64,000 bases of DNA from Bacteroidota bacterium. GTDB lineage: Bacteria; Bacteroidota; Bacteroidia; Bacteroidales; WCHB1-69. Positions 53,006 through 60,888 of the stretch are shown in pieces; within the stretch, counting starts at the first letter, position 1; every line of letters begins with the position of its first letter. Under the pieces are notes generated by a model. The model did no database searches and had not been told where the DNA came from. It saw nothing but the letters and a program-made list of their open reading frames with translations. A program made the translations under genes and the position numbers. The stretch covers positions 1 through 64,000 of the forward strand of contig WQTS01000140.1 of assembly GCA_009786185.1 (NCBI GenBank), given 5' to 3'.

Positions 53006-53013
53006 TATTTTTG
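53006..53013 (+). promoter_or_regulatory. -7 promoter box TATTTTTG for asnS
   Basis: A perfect TAnnTTTG followed by CCGC, 36 bp before ATG 53050. It overlaps the upstream alternative start at 53011 and so rules it out. Confidence 0.65.
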
Positions 53014-53049
53014 CCGCTCATTTATCAAATCGCAATAATTCATATCATT

Positions 53050-54435
53050 ATGATAAAAGAAATTCTAAAAAACCCTGAAAAATTCGGTATTGGCAATCAA
53101 GTAGAAGTAAAAGGCTGGGTGCGCACCAAACGCGGCAATAACGCTGTGGCATTCATCGCTTTAAACGATGGCTCTACCGTGCACAACATACAAATTGTTG
53201 CCGATCTTGCTCATTTTTCAGAAGAGCTTATAAAACAGATTACTACCGGCGCATGTTTGCGTGTAACCGGAAAATTGGTGGAATCGCAAGGCAAAGGACA
53301 ATCGGTAGAGATTCAAGCGGAAAGCATTGAAATTTACGGCACTGCCGATCCGGAAAGCTATCCGTTGCAAAAGAAAGGACACAGTATGGAGTTTCTTCGC
53401 GAAATAGCGCATTTGCGCCCACGCACCAACTATTTTGGCTGTGTCTTGCGTTTGCGTCATGCGTTGTCGTACGCCATTCATACTTATTTCAATAATCACG
53501 GCTATTTTTATATGCATACGCCGATTATTACCGCCTCCGATGCGGAAGGCGCCGGCGCCATGTTTAATGTAACCACATTCGATTTGCATAACGTGCCGAA
53601 AAATGCGGAAGGCGGCGTAGATTTTTCGCAAGATTTTTTTGGGAAACATACCAGCTTAACGGTTTCCGGCCAGTTGGAAGGCGAACTCGGCGCTATGGCG
53701 CTGGGAAAAATCTATACGTTTGGTCCTACTTTCAGAGCTGAAAATAGCAATACGCCCCGACATTTAGCCGAATTTTGGATGATTGAACCCGAAGTGGCGT
53801 TTTTTGACATTACCGACAACATGAACCTCGCTGAAGATTTTATTAAATATTTGGTGAGTTATGTGTTGGAACACAACTACGATGATATTCAATTTTTAAA
53901 CGATATGTTTGATAAAGAGTTGATTGACCGTCTGCGTTTTGTAATAGATAACGAATTTGTGCGCTTAACTTATACCGAAGCAATTGAAATTCTGAAAGCA
54001 TCAGGCAAAAAATTTGAATTCAAGGTAGAATGGGGTGTAGATTTACAATCGGAGCACGAAAGATATTTAGTTGAAAATCATTTCAAAAAACCGGTTATTT
54101 TAACCGATTATCCGAAAAGCATTAAAGCGTTTTACATGAAGCAAAATGAAGATGGCAAAACCGTTCGTGCTATGGATGTGTTGTTTCCGAAAATTGGAGA
54201 GATTATTGGCGGCTCAGAACGTGAAGCCGATTACGACAAATTGCTTACCCGTATTCGCGAAATGAATATTCCGGAAAAAGATATTTGGTGGTACTTGGAA
54301 ACTCGCAAATTTGGCACGGCGCCACACGCCGGCTTCGGACTTGGTTTTGAGCGAATGATGCTGTTTATTACCGGTATGGGAAATATTCGTGATGTGATTC
54401 CATTTCCGAGAACACCACAAAATGCTGAATTTTAG
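53050..54435 (+). CDS. asnS: Asparaginyl-tRNA synthetase
   Basis: An OB-fold anticodon-binding domain (residues ~15-110, [19 protein letters not shown]) and a class IIb catalytic core: motif 1 around [14 protein letters not shown], motif 2 [20 protein letters not shown], motif 3 [33 protein letters not shown] separates AsnRS from AspRS. It charges tRNA-Asn. ATG 53050 is chosen because the promoter box covers the longer start. 461 aa is normal. Confidence 0.97.
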   Translation: MIKEILKNPEKFGIGNQVEVKGWVRTKRGNNAVAFIALNDGSTVHNIQIVADLAHFSEELIKQITTGACLRVTGKLVESQGKGQSVEIQAESIEIYGTADPESYPLQKKGHSMEFLREIAHLRPRTNYFGCVLRLRHALSYAIHTYFNNHGYFYMHTPIITASDAEGAGAMFNVTTFDLHNVPKNAEGGVDFSQDFFGKHTSLTVSGQLEGELGAMALGKIYTFGPTFRAENSNTPRHLAEFWMIEPEVAFFDITDNMNLAEDFIKYLVSYVLEHNYDDIQFLNDMFDKELIDRLRFVIDNEFVRLTYTEAIEILKASGKKFEFKVEWGVDLQSEHERYLVENHFKKPVILTDYPKSIKAFYMKQNEDGKTVRAMDVLFPKIGEIIGGSEREADYDKLLTRIREMNIPEKDIWWYLETRKFGTAPHAGFGLGFERMMLFITGMGNIRDVIPFPRTPQNAEF

Positions 54436-54505
54436 ACATTTTGTGATCTTAAAAAAACCGATGCAAAATCGGAGGGCAATTTTGTTACTTTTAGCAAAAA
54501 AAATA

Positions 54506-54513
54506 TATTTTTG
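54506..54513 (+). promoter_or_regulatory. -7 promoter box TATTTTTG for tRNA pair
   Basis: A perfect TAnnTTTG followed by CGCC, 17 bp before the mature tRNA-Pro 5' end. Confidence 0.65.
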
Positions 54514-54530
54514 CGCCGCCTTTTTCGAGG

Positions 54531-54604
54531 CGGGATGTAGCGCAGCCCGGTAGCGCGCTTCGTTCGGGACGAAGAGGCCGCAAGTTCGAATCTTGTCATC
54601 CCGA
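54531..54604 (+). tRNA. tRNA-Pro (anticodon CGG)
   Basis: Acceptor CGGGATG/CATCCCG, D-loop AGCCCGGTAGCGC, anticodon arm CTTCG-TTCGGGA-CGAAG giving CGG, T-loop TTCGAAT, discriminator A. 74 nt, no CCA encoded. Confidence 0.96.
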
Positions 54605-54613
54605 CTAAAGCAA

Positions 54614-54686
54614 GGTTCCGTAGCTCAATGGATAGAGCAACTGCCTTCTAAGCAGTAGGTTAATGGTTCGATCCCATTCGGAATCA
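54614..54686 (+). tRNA. tRNA-Arg (anticodon TCT)
   Basis: Acceptor GGTTCCG/CGGAATC (one G-T pair), D-arm AGCTCAATGGATAGAGC, anticodon arm ACTGC-CTTCTAA-GCAGT giving TCT, T-loop TTCGATC, discriminator A. 73 nt. Confidence 0.96.
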
Positions 54687-54717
54687 CTTGGCACGCAGAT
54701 AATGCAGATTATCAAAA

Positions 54718-54752
54718 AAAACGCAGATTTTTTACAAATCTGCGTTTTTCTT
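54718..54752. terminator. Bidirectional terminator made of the CTGCGT repeat family
   Basis: AAAACGCAGATTT (54718-54730) pairs with AAATCTGCGTTTT (54736-54748), with A and T tracts outside, between the tRNA pair and rnpA. It extends the GCACGCAGATAATGCAGATT words just upstream, which match the dispersed CTGCGT repeat. It slightly overlaps the rnpA 3' end. Confidence 0.85.
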
Positions 54753-55151
54753 TACTTGTATGCTTTTCAAAATAATCAACAAACTCTTCTCAATAGCTCC
54801 GAAATCCATCATCTCTCTCCCAATATAAATGAAAAAAAGTTTCAGCTGTTCTTCTTTTTTATTAATAAATACCTCAAACACCTTTTTGTAATTCAGGCGA
54901 TACGCTTCCCGCATTCTGCGTTTTAAACCGTTTCTTTCTACCGCTTTTTTGAATACTTTTTTAGGAACGGCAAAGGCAGCACGTACAATATGCTCTTTTT
55001 CATCTATTTCAGAAAATGAATAGTAACATTTTACCGGATAAGCTATCACAAATTTGTTTTCACGATACAATGCTTCTATTTCCAACGAGGATTTTAGTCT
55101 ATCGTGTTTTCGGAAAGTGTTTTTCAATTTTTTATCTGCGACGTGTGGCAT
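54732..55151 (-). CDS. rnpA: Ribonuclease P protein component
   Basis: TFRKHDRLKSSLEIEALYRE at the N-terminus and the basic RNA-binding motif AVERNGLKRRMREAYR (RNR signature) identify RnpA, the protein cofactor of RNase P in tRNA 5' maturation. 139 aa with a helical C-terminus (MMDFGAIEKSLLIILKS) is normal. Its start lies inside the 3' end of hemD (20-bp overlap), the usual Bacteroidetes arrangement. Confidence 0.95.
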   Translation of the reverse strand: MPHVADKKLKNTFRKHDRLKSSLEIEALYRENKFVIAYPVKCYYSFSEIDEKEHIVRAAFAVPKKVFKKAVERNGLKRRMREAYRLNYKKVFEVFINKKEEQLKLFFIYIGREMMDFGAIEKSLLIILKSIQVKKNADL

Positions 55152-55896
55152 ATTCTTTTAAGAAAACGTCAAGGGCAGCGGTAATGGTGGGGTGTTGTTT
55201 TGTAGGCGCTTCCACGTGCAATTCCCAGCCGGATTCTCTTACTGCCTCGGCGGCGGCGGCGCCCATAGCACCAAAAGCCAACTCGCCTTGAACAAAGTTT
55301 GGGAAATTGGTTTTTAATGAAGCAACGCCTATCGGGCTGAAAAACACAACCATGTCGTATTTCGACAAATCAACATCATTTTTTACATCTGCCGGCTCGG
55401 TAGTAAAACAAACTGCTTGCGTATATTTTATAGTGTGTTTATCAAAAAAGTCGGCAAATTGGGTGCCCATCGAGTCTGCACCACAAGGAATCAAATAGTT
55501 ATGTGTTTTATTTTTCAACAATAAATCAAAAACACTGGATGGATTATTGTTTTTACCGAAAAATATTTTTCGCTTACGATAAGGAATATATTTTTGAAGG
55601 TAATGCGCCGCCATATCGGTCATACAATAATATTTCATCTCATCGGGCATCTCTATTCGTAACTCTTTTAACAACATAAAAAATTGATCAATGGTCGTCG
55701 TACTTGAAAAAACGATCGCTGTATGATCTAAAATGTTGATTTTCGATTTACGAAAATCAATACCTGAAATGCTGTGAATCTTAAAAAACTTGTAGAAATC
55801 AAAAGAGACACAGTACTTCCGTTTTAAGTCGGCATAAGGCGATTTTTCAAAATCTGCCGGGGCAATTTGAGAAACAAGGATGTTTTTAATCTTCAT
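55132..55896 (-). CDS. hemD: Uroporphyrinogen-III synthase
   Basis: Two alternating Rossmann-like domains; DHTAIVFSSTTTIDQFFMLL and the C-terminal DLSKYDMVVFFSPIGVASLKTNFPNF with FGAMGAAAAEAVRESG fit the HemD fold, which has low sequence conservation. It closes hydroxymethylbilane to uroporphyrinogen III in tetrapyrrole synthesis. The rnpA-hemD-DUF4271 neighbourhood is a known Bacteroidetes block and supports the call. Confidence 0.85.
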   Translation of the reverse strand: MKIKNILVSQIAPADFEKSPYADLKRKYCVSFDFYKFFKIHSISGIDFRKSKINILDHTAIVFSSTTTIDQFFMLLKELRIEMPDEMKYYCMTDMAAHYLQKYIPYRKRKIFFGKNNNPSSVFDLLLKNKTHNYLIPCGADSMGTQFADFFDKHTIKYTQAVCFTTEPADVKNDVDLSKYDMVVFFSPIGVASLKTNFPNFVQGELAFGAMGAAAAEAVRESGWELHVEAPTKQHPTITAALDVFLKEYATRRR

Positions 55897-55927
55897 TGGT
55901 AGAAAAATGACAAAGAATTATTTGATG

Positions 55928-56569
55928 TTATAAGCTAATAATGAGAAATTTAACGAGCAATAAATAAGGTAAAATTTCAAGGCTGCAAAAGTATATAAAA
56001 AATTGAATACGACTTGCACTATTTATATTCCTTAAAAAACGAATAAAAAATGCAACATTGAGAATTATTAAAAAAGGAAAATAAACGAAGAATATCAATT
56101 CCGGTGTATAACTGTACCACACTATGGGAACAATACATGCTAACAATAAAACATGATAAAAACGGTATATATTTTTAATAGTTGAATATAAGTATCTTTC
56201 TTCTTGATAATTAAAAATGGTGGTAAAATACCATAAAAAAAATTGAGATACTAAAAGCCATGCCGCCACGCCACCACATGCTATTCCATACAGTTCCGGT
56301 GACGACCAATTTATTTCTAACAGTTTATGAGGATAAAAATCAAAAATAGCCAAAATTAAACAAGGAAAAATAAAAAGATAGAGTAAAATAGAGTAAAAGT
56401 GCGTATATTCATTTGCTAATTTTCCTTCACGAAGCAACTGTTGAAGATAGCGCGTTGAAAACAATGCGTGCAGCATTAGCAGTAATTTTCTTTTATACAA
56501 TACAAAAGAAAGCGCTATAAGTAATAGCGCTATGAGCAAACTAAGTGTGATAATATTATTCGTATTCAA
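55928..56569 (-). CDS. DUF4271 integral membrane protein
   Basis: Six or so hydrophobic helices; the segment MLHALFSTRYLQQLLREGKLANE is typical of DUF4271 proteins, found beside hemD and rnpA in Bacteroidetes. A conserved role is unknown. 213 aa; same strand, 31 bp upstream of hemD, and probably co-transcribed with it. Confidence 0.82.
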   Translation of the reverse strand: MNTNNIITLSLLIALLLIALSFVLYKRKLLLMLHALFSTRYLQQLLREGKLANEYTHFYSILLYLFIFPCLILAIFDFYPHKLLEINWSSPELYGIACGGVAAWLLVSQFFLWYFTTIFNYQEERYLYSTIKNIYRFYHVLLLACIVPIVWYSYTPELIFFVYFPFLIILNVAFFIRFLRNINSASRIQFFIYFCSLEILPYLLLVKFLIISL

Positions 56570-56578
56570 TAGTAGATA

Positions 56579-57304
56579 CTATTTAACGATGAGTTTTCTT
56601 GTAATGGAGATTTGGTTTTTAGTTTCAATAGTATAGAGATAAACGCCTGATTTTAAAGTTGAAGCATCAATAGAAATGTTGTTCTCATAGGAATTTAACG
56701 GCATATCCATTACCGCAGCGCCCAAAATATTTCTAACCACCAAACGATGTTTATCATTTTTATCAGCAAGCGTGTAAGACACATTGATTTTAGAATTGGC
56801 AGGCGCCGGATTCGGAAACGCCGAAAGCGACACGTTCGCATTATTCTGTTCCTTCACCCCTACCCCACACATATCTATAATGGCATGAAGCGTTATGGTT
56901 TCGCCTCCCGCCATAAATTCCAGTTTGAACCTGTTCAATCCGAAAGTATTATCAGGAAATAGTATATGTAACGGATAAATCTTAGCACCTCCTTCCGGAA
57001 TTTCTGTGGAGATCTCAATTATTTCACCCGAAAGACACCCGTCTAAACACACTTCAACTGCTGCTCCTTCAATTAATTCTATGGCAGTGCACCTTGTGTC
57101 CATCTCTAAAGCGCTTGCGGTAAGATTTTCCATTGTAATATTTAAGCGATAATCTCCAATAGGATGCCAATCATGCACAGTAATCGTTGCATAAATAGTT
57201 TGCCCATTGGTATAGGGATTTCCTTCGCTATCGGTAAGTTGGAATTTTTGAGCAAAACTTGATAGGAATAGCCCAACAAACAATAAGGTGATCAGTTTTT
57301 TCAT
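56579..57304 (-). CDS. Secreted T9SS cargo protein
   Basis: Signal peptide KKLITLLFVGLFLSSFAQ, a ~140-residue Ig-like/beta-sandwich region (YTNGQTIYATITVHDWHPIG, GLNRFKLEFMAGGETITLHA) and a T9SS type A sorting domain (residues ~165-241: VSLSAFPNPAPANSKINVSY, LVVRNILGAAVMD, LKSGVYLYTIETKN, SITRKLIVK). Exported through the outer membrane by T9SS. Function unknown. It follows the Omp28-like gene by 2 bp on the same strand. Confidence 0.85.
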   Translation of the reverse strand: MKKLITLLFVGLFLSSFAQKFQLTDSEGNPYTNGQTIYATITVHDWHPIGDYRLNITMENLTASALEMDTRCTAIELIEGAAVEVCLDGCLSGEIIEISTEIPEGGAKIYPLHILFPDNTFGLNRFKLEFMAGGETITLHAIIDMCGVGVKEQNNANVSLSAFPNPAPANSKINVSYTLADKNDKHRLVVRNILGAAVMDMPLNSYENNISIDASTLKSGVYLYTIETKNQISITRKLIVK

Positions 57305-57306
57305 AT

Positions 57307-59238
57307 TTATTTTACGACTTTAAAGGTGTTTATTTGTCCATTGGTTTGAATTTTAACAAAATAGATTCCTTTTGCTAAGCGACTTACATCAACGGAGGGT
57401 TGATTATAAGCAGTAGCAAGCACTTGGCCGGCAATAGAAATAATCTCCAATTTATCATAGGCACCCGTTACATATAATTTATTTTGTACAGGATTTGGGG
57501 CAACAGAAACGGCAGTTTTGTTTGCTTCATTAATGCCTACAATTAATCTGAAAGTTACATGAATGGTATAATCTTTATCCACTTCAGAGAATACGTATTC
57601 GGTAACTTTTTCCAATCCCATAGGTTCATCGTTAATATATACCTCTTCTACTTCATAATCGGGATCAGGAGTAAATGTATAGGTAGCACTTTCACCTTCT
57701 TCATATACTGTTTCGCCTGCCGGAGAAATGATGCCATTTTCTCCTGCAGTTGCTGTAATTGTAAATGTAGGGGAAGGGGGAGTGCCTACAGGTACCGCTA
57801 CTCTAAGTATGGTGCCAAATTGCCCATTGTGAGTGTAAAGATTTTCTCCGGCAGAATTTACTATTCTAATTCTCTCGCCTCCTCCTGTAATTCCATCGCC
57901 GTACATGTCAAGTATTTCAACTCTATAACAACCTTCTGTTGTAGGAGTAAAATTAAATTCTCTGGTTCCACCTGTTGAAAACCAATTAGATTGTATAAGA
58001 ATGGTTCCATCCGGTTTGAAGATTTTGAAAGCAGTTTCACTAAAATACTGGTCACATTGAATAATCAATTTCATATCCATATCGCCGTTTTGTGCAACTT
58101 CTTTTTTGTAATTCATATTCTTCGTTAATGGGGTAACCGTTTCATTATTAACTTTCACTAAATCTACTATAATGTTTTGGGTTTGGTTTGGTTGAACTTC
58201 CACCGGAACAAGTATAGTTTCAATAGCAATAGGGTTGATTGTTCCGTTATTCCACACATAAGTATGAGGTGTAGCACCGGCAACAGAATAAGAGAACTCT
58301 AAAGAGGTAATAGGAGTTTCTCCTGCATTTTTAATTTTAACAGAAGCGGCAACCTCATTTGAGCAATCGACCGGTAATACAACTAATTCGGTAAATCTTG
58401 GATTAGTGGCAGGTAAATTCACATAAGTAAGTGTTGCTTCTGTTCCCGTAATAATTGTTTTTTGGTTTTCAGCCATAAAAACAAGGATTTCAATATCATC
58501 TAATTCAATAGGTATATTGTTCACATGTGCCGGAATATCATATTCAATAGTATGAGTCCAAAATGAGCCGGTGGTTGTAGGCGTAACATCCATGCCCCAT
58601 TGACCGGTAATTAGATCGCGAAGCATGTGCATGTGTCTATAGCGAGGGTATGGCGGAGTCGGAGGAACATATCCTTCAAATACCACCATATCCATAAATA
58701 ATCCGAGTCCATCTTGAGGACCCAATATATTATTTTGCAATAATGCTACATTTAACTTGTTTGTACTTTCGGTAGCATTTCCTGTGTAATAAGCTTCAAC
58801 CAAAAGGGTTAATTTTCTTGTTTCCCAGTTAATGGTTCCTTGAGCAGCTACGTTAACAGGCGAGGCATCGGCAATAACAGCATTAGCAGCACTTGTCCAT
58901 TGCCCTCTGTTGAGCATGGCTGAGCCTCTGTTGACTGTTCCACATGGGTAACCGGAGATAGTATACTGACCCGCTAACCCATTTCCCCATGGGGTAGTAT
59001 AAAGAGGAGCTGTAGTAGCAAATGAACCTTGATGAATATTAATCGCATAAGCGCGTCCGGGATTATTTGTTGTAATTACATTAGCAATTCTATGCCCATC
59101 AGGACACCACTGGCATCTCCAGCCGGTGTATTCTTCTATAATAGCGTTTCTGTTGGAAGGCTCGGTTGACACAATGGTTTGTGCAAATAAAGTTGCCGAA
59201 AAGCAAGCAATTAAAAAGAAAGATAAAAATTTTTTCAT
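57307..59238 (-). CDS. Omp28-related thioredoxin-like outer-membrane protein with T9SS tail
   Basis: Signal peptide MKKFLSFFLIACFSATLFAQ (ATG 59238; eight residues of the longer ORF are rejected). Residues ~30-230 form an Omp28-like thioredoxin-fold domain with CxxC in EEYTGWRCQWCPDG. Then Ig-like regions, an InlB-type/bacterial repeat (ITATAGENGIISPAGETVYE, ATYTFTPDPDYEVEEV), and a C-terminal T9SS sorting domain ending GQINTFKVVK. Role unknown; possibly a surface redox or adhesin protein. The following gene starts 2 bp on. Confidence 0.88.
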   Translation of the reverse strand: MKKFLSFFLIACFSATLFAQTIVSTEPSNRNAIIEEYTGWRCQWCPDGHRIANVITTNNPGRAYAINIHQGSFATTAPLYTTPWGNGLAGQYTISGYPCGTVNRGSAMLNRGQWTSAANAVIADASPVNVAAQGTINWETRKLTLLVEAYYTGNATESTNKLNVALLQNNILGPQDGLGLFMDMVVFEGYVPPTPPYPRYRHMHMLRDLITGQWGMDVTPTTTGSFWTHTIEYDIPAHVNNIPIELDDIEILVFMAENQKTIITGTEATLTYVNLPATNPRFTELVVLPVDCSNEVAASVKIKNAGETPITSLEFSYSVAGATPHTYVWNNGTINPIAIETILVPVEVQPNQTQNIIVDLVKVNNETVTPLTKNMNYKKEVAQNGDMDMKLIIQCDQYFSETAFKIFKPDGTILIQSNWFSTGGTREFNFTPTTEGCYRVEILDMYGDGITGGGERIRIVNSAGENLYTHNGQFGTILRVAVPVGTPPSPTFTITATAGENGIISPAGETVYEEGESATYTFTPDPDYEVEEVYINDEPMGLEKVTEYVFSEVDKDYTIHVTFRLIVGINEANKTAVSVAPNPVQNKLYVTGAYDKLEIISIAGQVLATAYNQPSVDVSRLAKGIYFVKIQTNGQINTFKVVK

Positions 59239-59428
59239 AATGATATTTTTTAAATTAAACATTAATTAATGGCTGCAAATGTATAAAAAAATATTGCTGT
59301 AATATCCTTTTTTCTAAATAAACATGAAAAAAGAGGATAACTTATCAAAAATACTCGTTTTGGGAGTTTTTCAGAGTCAGGCGATTCTTGCAATATTTTT
59401 TGTATCCGGCATATTCATCCTTTTTTCA

Positions 59429-59436
59429 TATTTTTG
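59429..59436 (+). promoter_or_regulatory. -7 promoter box TATTTTTG
   Basis: A perfect TAnnTTTG followed by CCCC, upstream of the palindromic leader and XRE gene. Confidence 0.55.
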
Positions 59437-59521
59437 CCCCAATTATTAACCATATAGATATTGTTTATGACATAACAAATTGAATTTTAATAACTAGTAA
59501 AAAGCGCTTTTGCTTTTATTA

Positions 59522-59628
59522 TGTCTTTGAAAACTACCAAATTCAAAAAGGCTCCCGGAATAATACGAAACGCCATTTGGCGTGGGATATTTATTTGGGA
59601 GCCGGGTATTGGTAGTACCTCAAAGACA
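59522..59628 (+). ncRNA. Nested long palindrome in the leader of the small XRE gene
   Basis: Nested arms pair around one centre: TGTCTTTGA (59522-59530) with TCAAAGACA (59620-59628), ACTACC (59533-59538) with GGTAGT (59611-59616), GGCTCCC (59550-59556) with GGGAGCC (59597-59603), and AACGCC with GGCGT(T) at 59569-59583. An ORF of 60 aa overlaps it but has no other support. It could be a structured leader RNA or a small inverted-repeat element. Confidence 0.6.
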
Positions 59629-59674
59629 GATAAATATAATCTCACGCTTTTCTATTTCTATGGCGATAAAATAA

Positions 59675-59914
59675 ATGAAAAACTACCATATACATATAGG
59701 TGAACTGATACTGCAAAAATTAAAAAAAGAAAAACGTTCAGTGGCATGGCTTGCCGGTGAAGTTTTCATAGATCCGAGCAATCTTCGCAAAGTATTGAAA
59801 AAGAAATCTATGGATACCTCATTGCTTCAACGTATTTCCAAAGCATTGCAATATAATTTTTTCTATCATTATACAGATATTGTTTTTGAAGATGAAACAG
59901 GCAATATGCGGTGA
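59675..59914 (+). CDS. Small XRE-type helix-turn-helix protein
   Basis: 79 aa; LILQKLKKEKRSVAWLAGEV-F-IDPSNLRKVLKK is an HTH of the XRE/Cro type (helix 2 VAWLAGEV, helix 3 DPSNLRKVL), followed by a helix (SLLQRISKALQYNFF). Similar proteins in Bacteroidetes are stand-alone regulators. It follows the palindromic leader by 47 bp; a leader-bound autoregulation is possible but unproven. Confidence 0.8.
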   Translation: MKNYHIHIGELILQKLKKEKRSVAWLAGEVFIDPSNLRKVLKKKSMDTSLLQRISKALQYNFFYHYTDIVFEDETGNMR

Positions 59915-59930
59915 CGTTATCATGGATATT

Positions 59931-60081
59931 ACCTTCGCTTATCCGCAATAAGCGAACAAATCCAAATTCCTTTTCCACTTGTGGAAAAGGTGGCAGACGG
60001 CGGCTACAATTACTGTTTTGTACTCGGAAATTTTCTGCCGCCGGATGACGGAAAAGGCATGTCAAAAATAATTCCTTATTA
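59931..60081 (+). repeat. Left ~150-bp inverted repeat of the DUF559 unit
   Basis: This arm and 60546-60697 are reverse complements over ~150 bp with a variable centre. Shared words include CCTTTTCCACTTGTGG, GGTGGCAGACGGCGG, CCGGATGACGGAAAAGGCAT and TCAAAAATAATTCCTT. Within each arm is a palindrome (CCTTTTCCACTTGTGGAAAAGG) and a CTTATCCGC/GCGGATAAG-like one, so the arms resemble REP elements. Confidence 0.9.
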
Positions 60082-60085
60082 AAAA

Positions 60086-60487
60086 CTAACTATACTCTGC
60101 AATAATAAAATCCTTCAACCCCTCCATAATCCAAGAAAGATTTTTCTTCACTTCGATATCCGGTATTTTATAGACAAGCAACCCTAATGATTTAAAAAAC
60201 TCTTCTCTCTTAAAATCATATTCTTCTTTGTAATTATGCGATGAGCCGTCAATTTCAATAACTAAACTTAATGAAGGCACGTAGAAATCAACGATATAAT
60301 TACCTATAATTTTTTGACGATTAAAATTAATCCCAAAAAACTTTCCTTTATGTACCTGCTTCCAAAATAGCACTTCGGATAAAATTCCTGCACATCTGTT
60401 GTTTTTAGAAAAATGGATTAAATCCCTGTTTTTAGGAAGATTATTTGTAAATCTCGGTTTAATGATTTTGTTTTCAATAATAGTCAT
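60086..60487 (-). CDS. DUF559 endonuclease-like protein (PD-(D/E)xK, Vsr-like)
   Basis: LSEVLFWKQVHKGKFFGINF followed by NRQKIIGNYIVDFYVPSL and LVIEIDGSSHNYKEEYDFKR is the DUF559 core: E in SEVLFW, D in VDF and E-x-D in IEIDG form the PD-(D/E)xK-type active site. 133 aa is standard. It is a probable nuclease. It lies alone on the minus strand, tightly enclosed by ~150-bp inverted repeats, so it may be part of a small mobile unit. Ends look intact. Confidence 0.93.
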   Translation of the reverse strand: MTIIENKIIKPRFTNNLPKNRDLIHFSKNNRCAGILSEVLFWKQVHKGKFFGINFNRQKIIGNYIVDFYVPSLSLVIEIDGSSHNYKEEYDFKREEFFKSLGLLVYKIPDIEVKKNLSWIMEGLKDFIIAEYS

Positions 60488-60545
60488 AATAGTTATTTGA
60501 GTAAGTTTTAGTAAAAATTAACAACGGTGAAATGAATACATTGTT

Positions 60546-60697
60546 TTTTACAAGGAATTATTTTTGATATGCCTTTTCCGTCATCCGGCGAACACAATGA
60601 TGTGCGCTAAGCAAAGGTGAGGCACCGCCGTCTGCCACCTTTTCCACAAGTGGAAAAGGAATTTGTATTTGTTCGCTTATCGCGGATAAGCGAAGGT
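60546..60697 (+). repeat. Right ~150-bp inverted repeat of the DUF559 unit
   Basis: Mirror of the left arm; the central part (GAACACAATGATGTGCGCTAAGCAAAG...) differs, so the arms are not fully identical and probably diverged or were independently repaired. Confidence 0.9.
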
Positions 60698-60770
60698 TAA
60701 GGTTTTTCTATGTATCAGATTTTATAAACCTTCCGAAACATGACCGGGCATTGCCACTGTTCTCTCTTTT

Positions 60771-60813
60771 TATATCGGGTAAAATTTGCCGTATATTCGG
60801 GTAGGATTTGCCA
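60771..60813 (+). repeat. Tandem duplication of TATAT(T)CGGGTA(AA/GG)ATTTGCC
   Basis: Two units of 21 and 22 bp, each CGGGTA..ATTTGCC, 30-70 bp upstream of the fibre gene promoter. It could be a regulator-binding direct repeat. The remaining gap from 60698 shows nothing else. Confidence 0.7.
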
Positions 60814-60844
60814 TATAATTTTGATATTCAATTCATTTGAACTG

Positions 60845-60852
60845 TAATTTTG
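60845..60852 (+). promoter_or_regulatory. -7 promoter box TAATTTTG
   Basis: A perfect TAnnTTTG followed by CCGC, 36 bp before the fibre gene ATG. Confidence 0.6.
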
Positions 60853-60888
60853 CCGCGGAAAACATTATTAATCTAATATCAAATTATT

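Noticed and set aside
59521..59703. 60-aa ORF as a gene
   Set aside because: It lies over the nested palindrome, has no recognisable domain and overlaps the start of the XRE gene.
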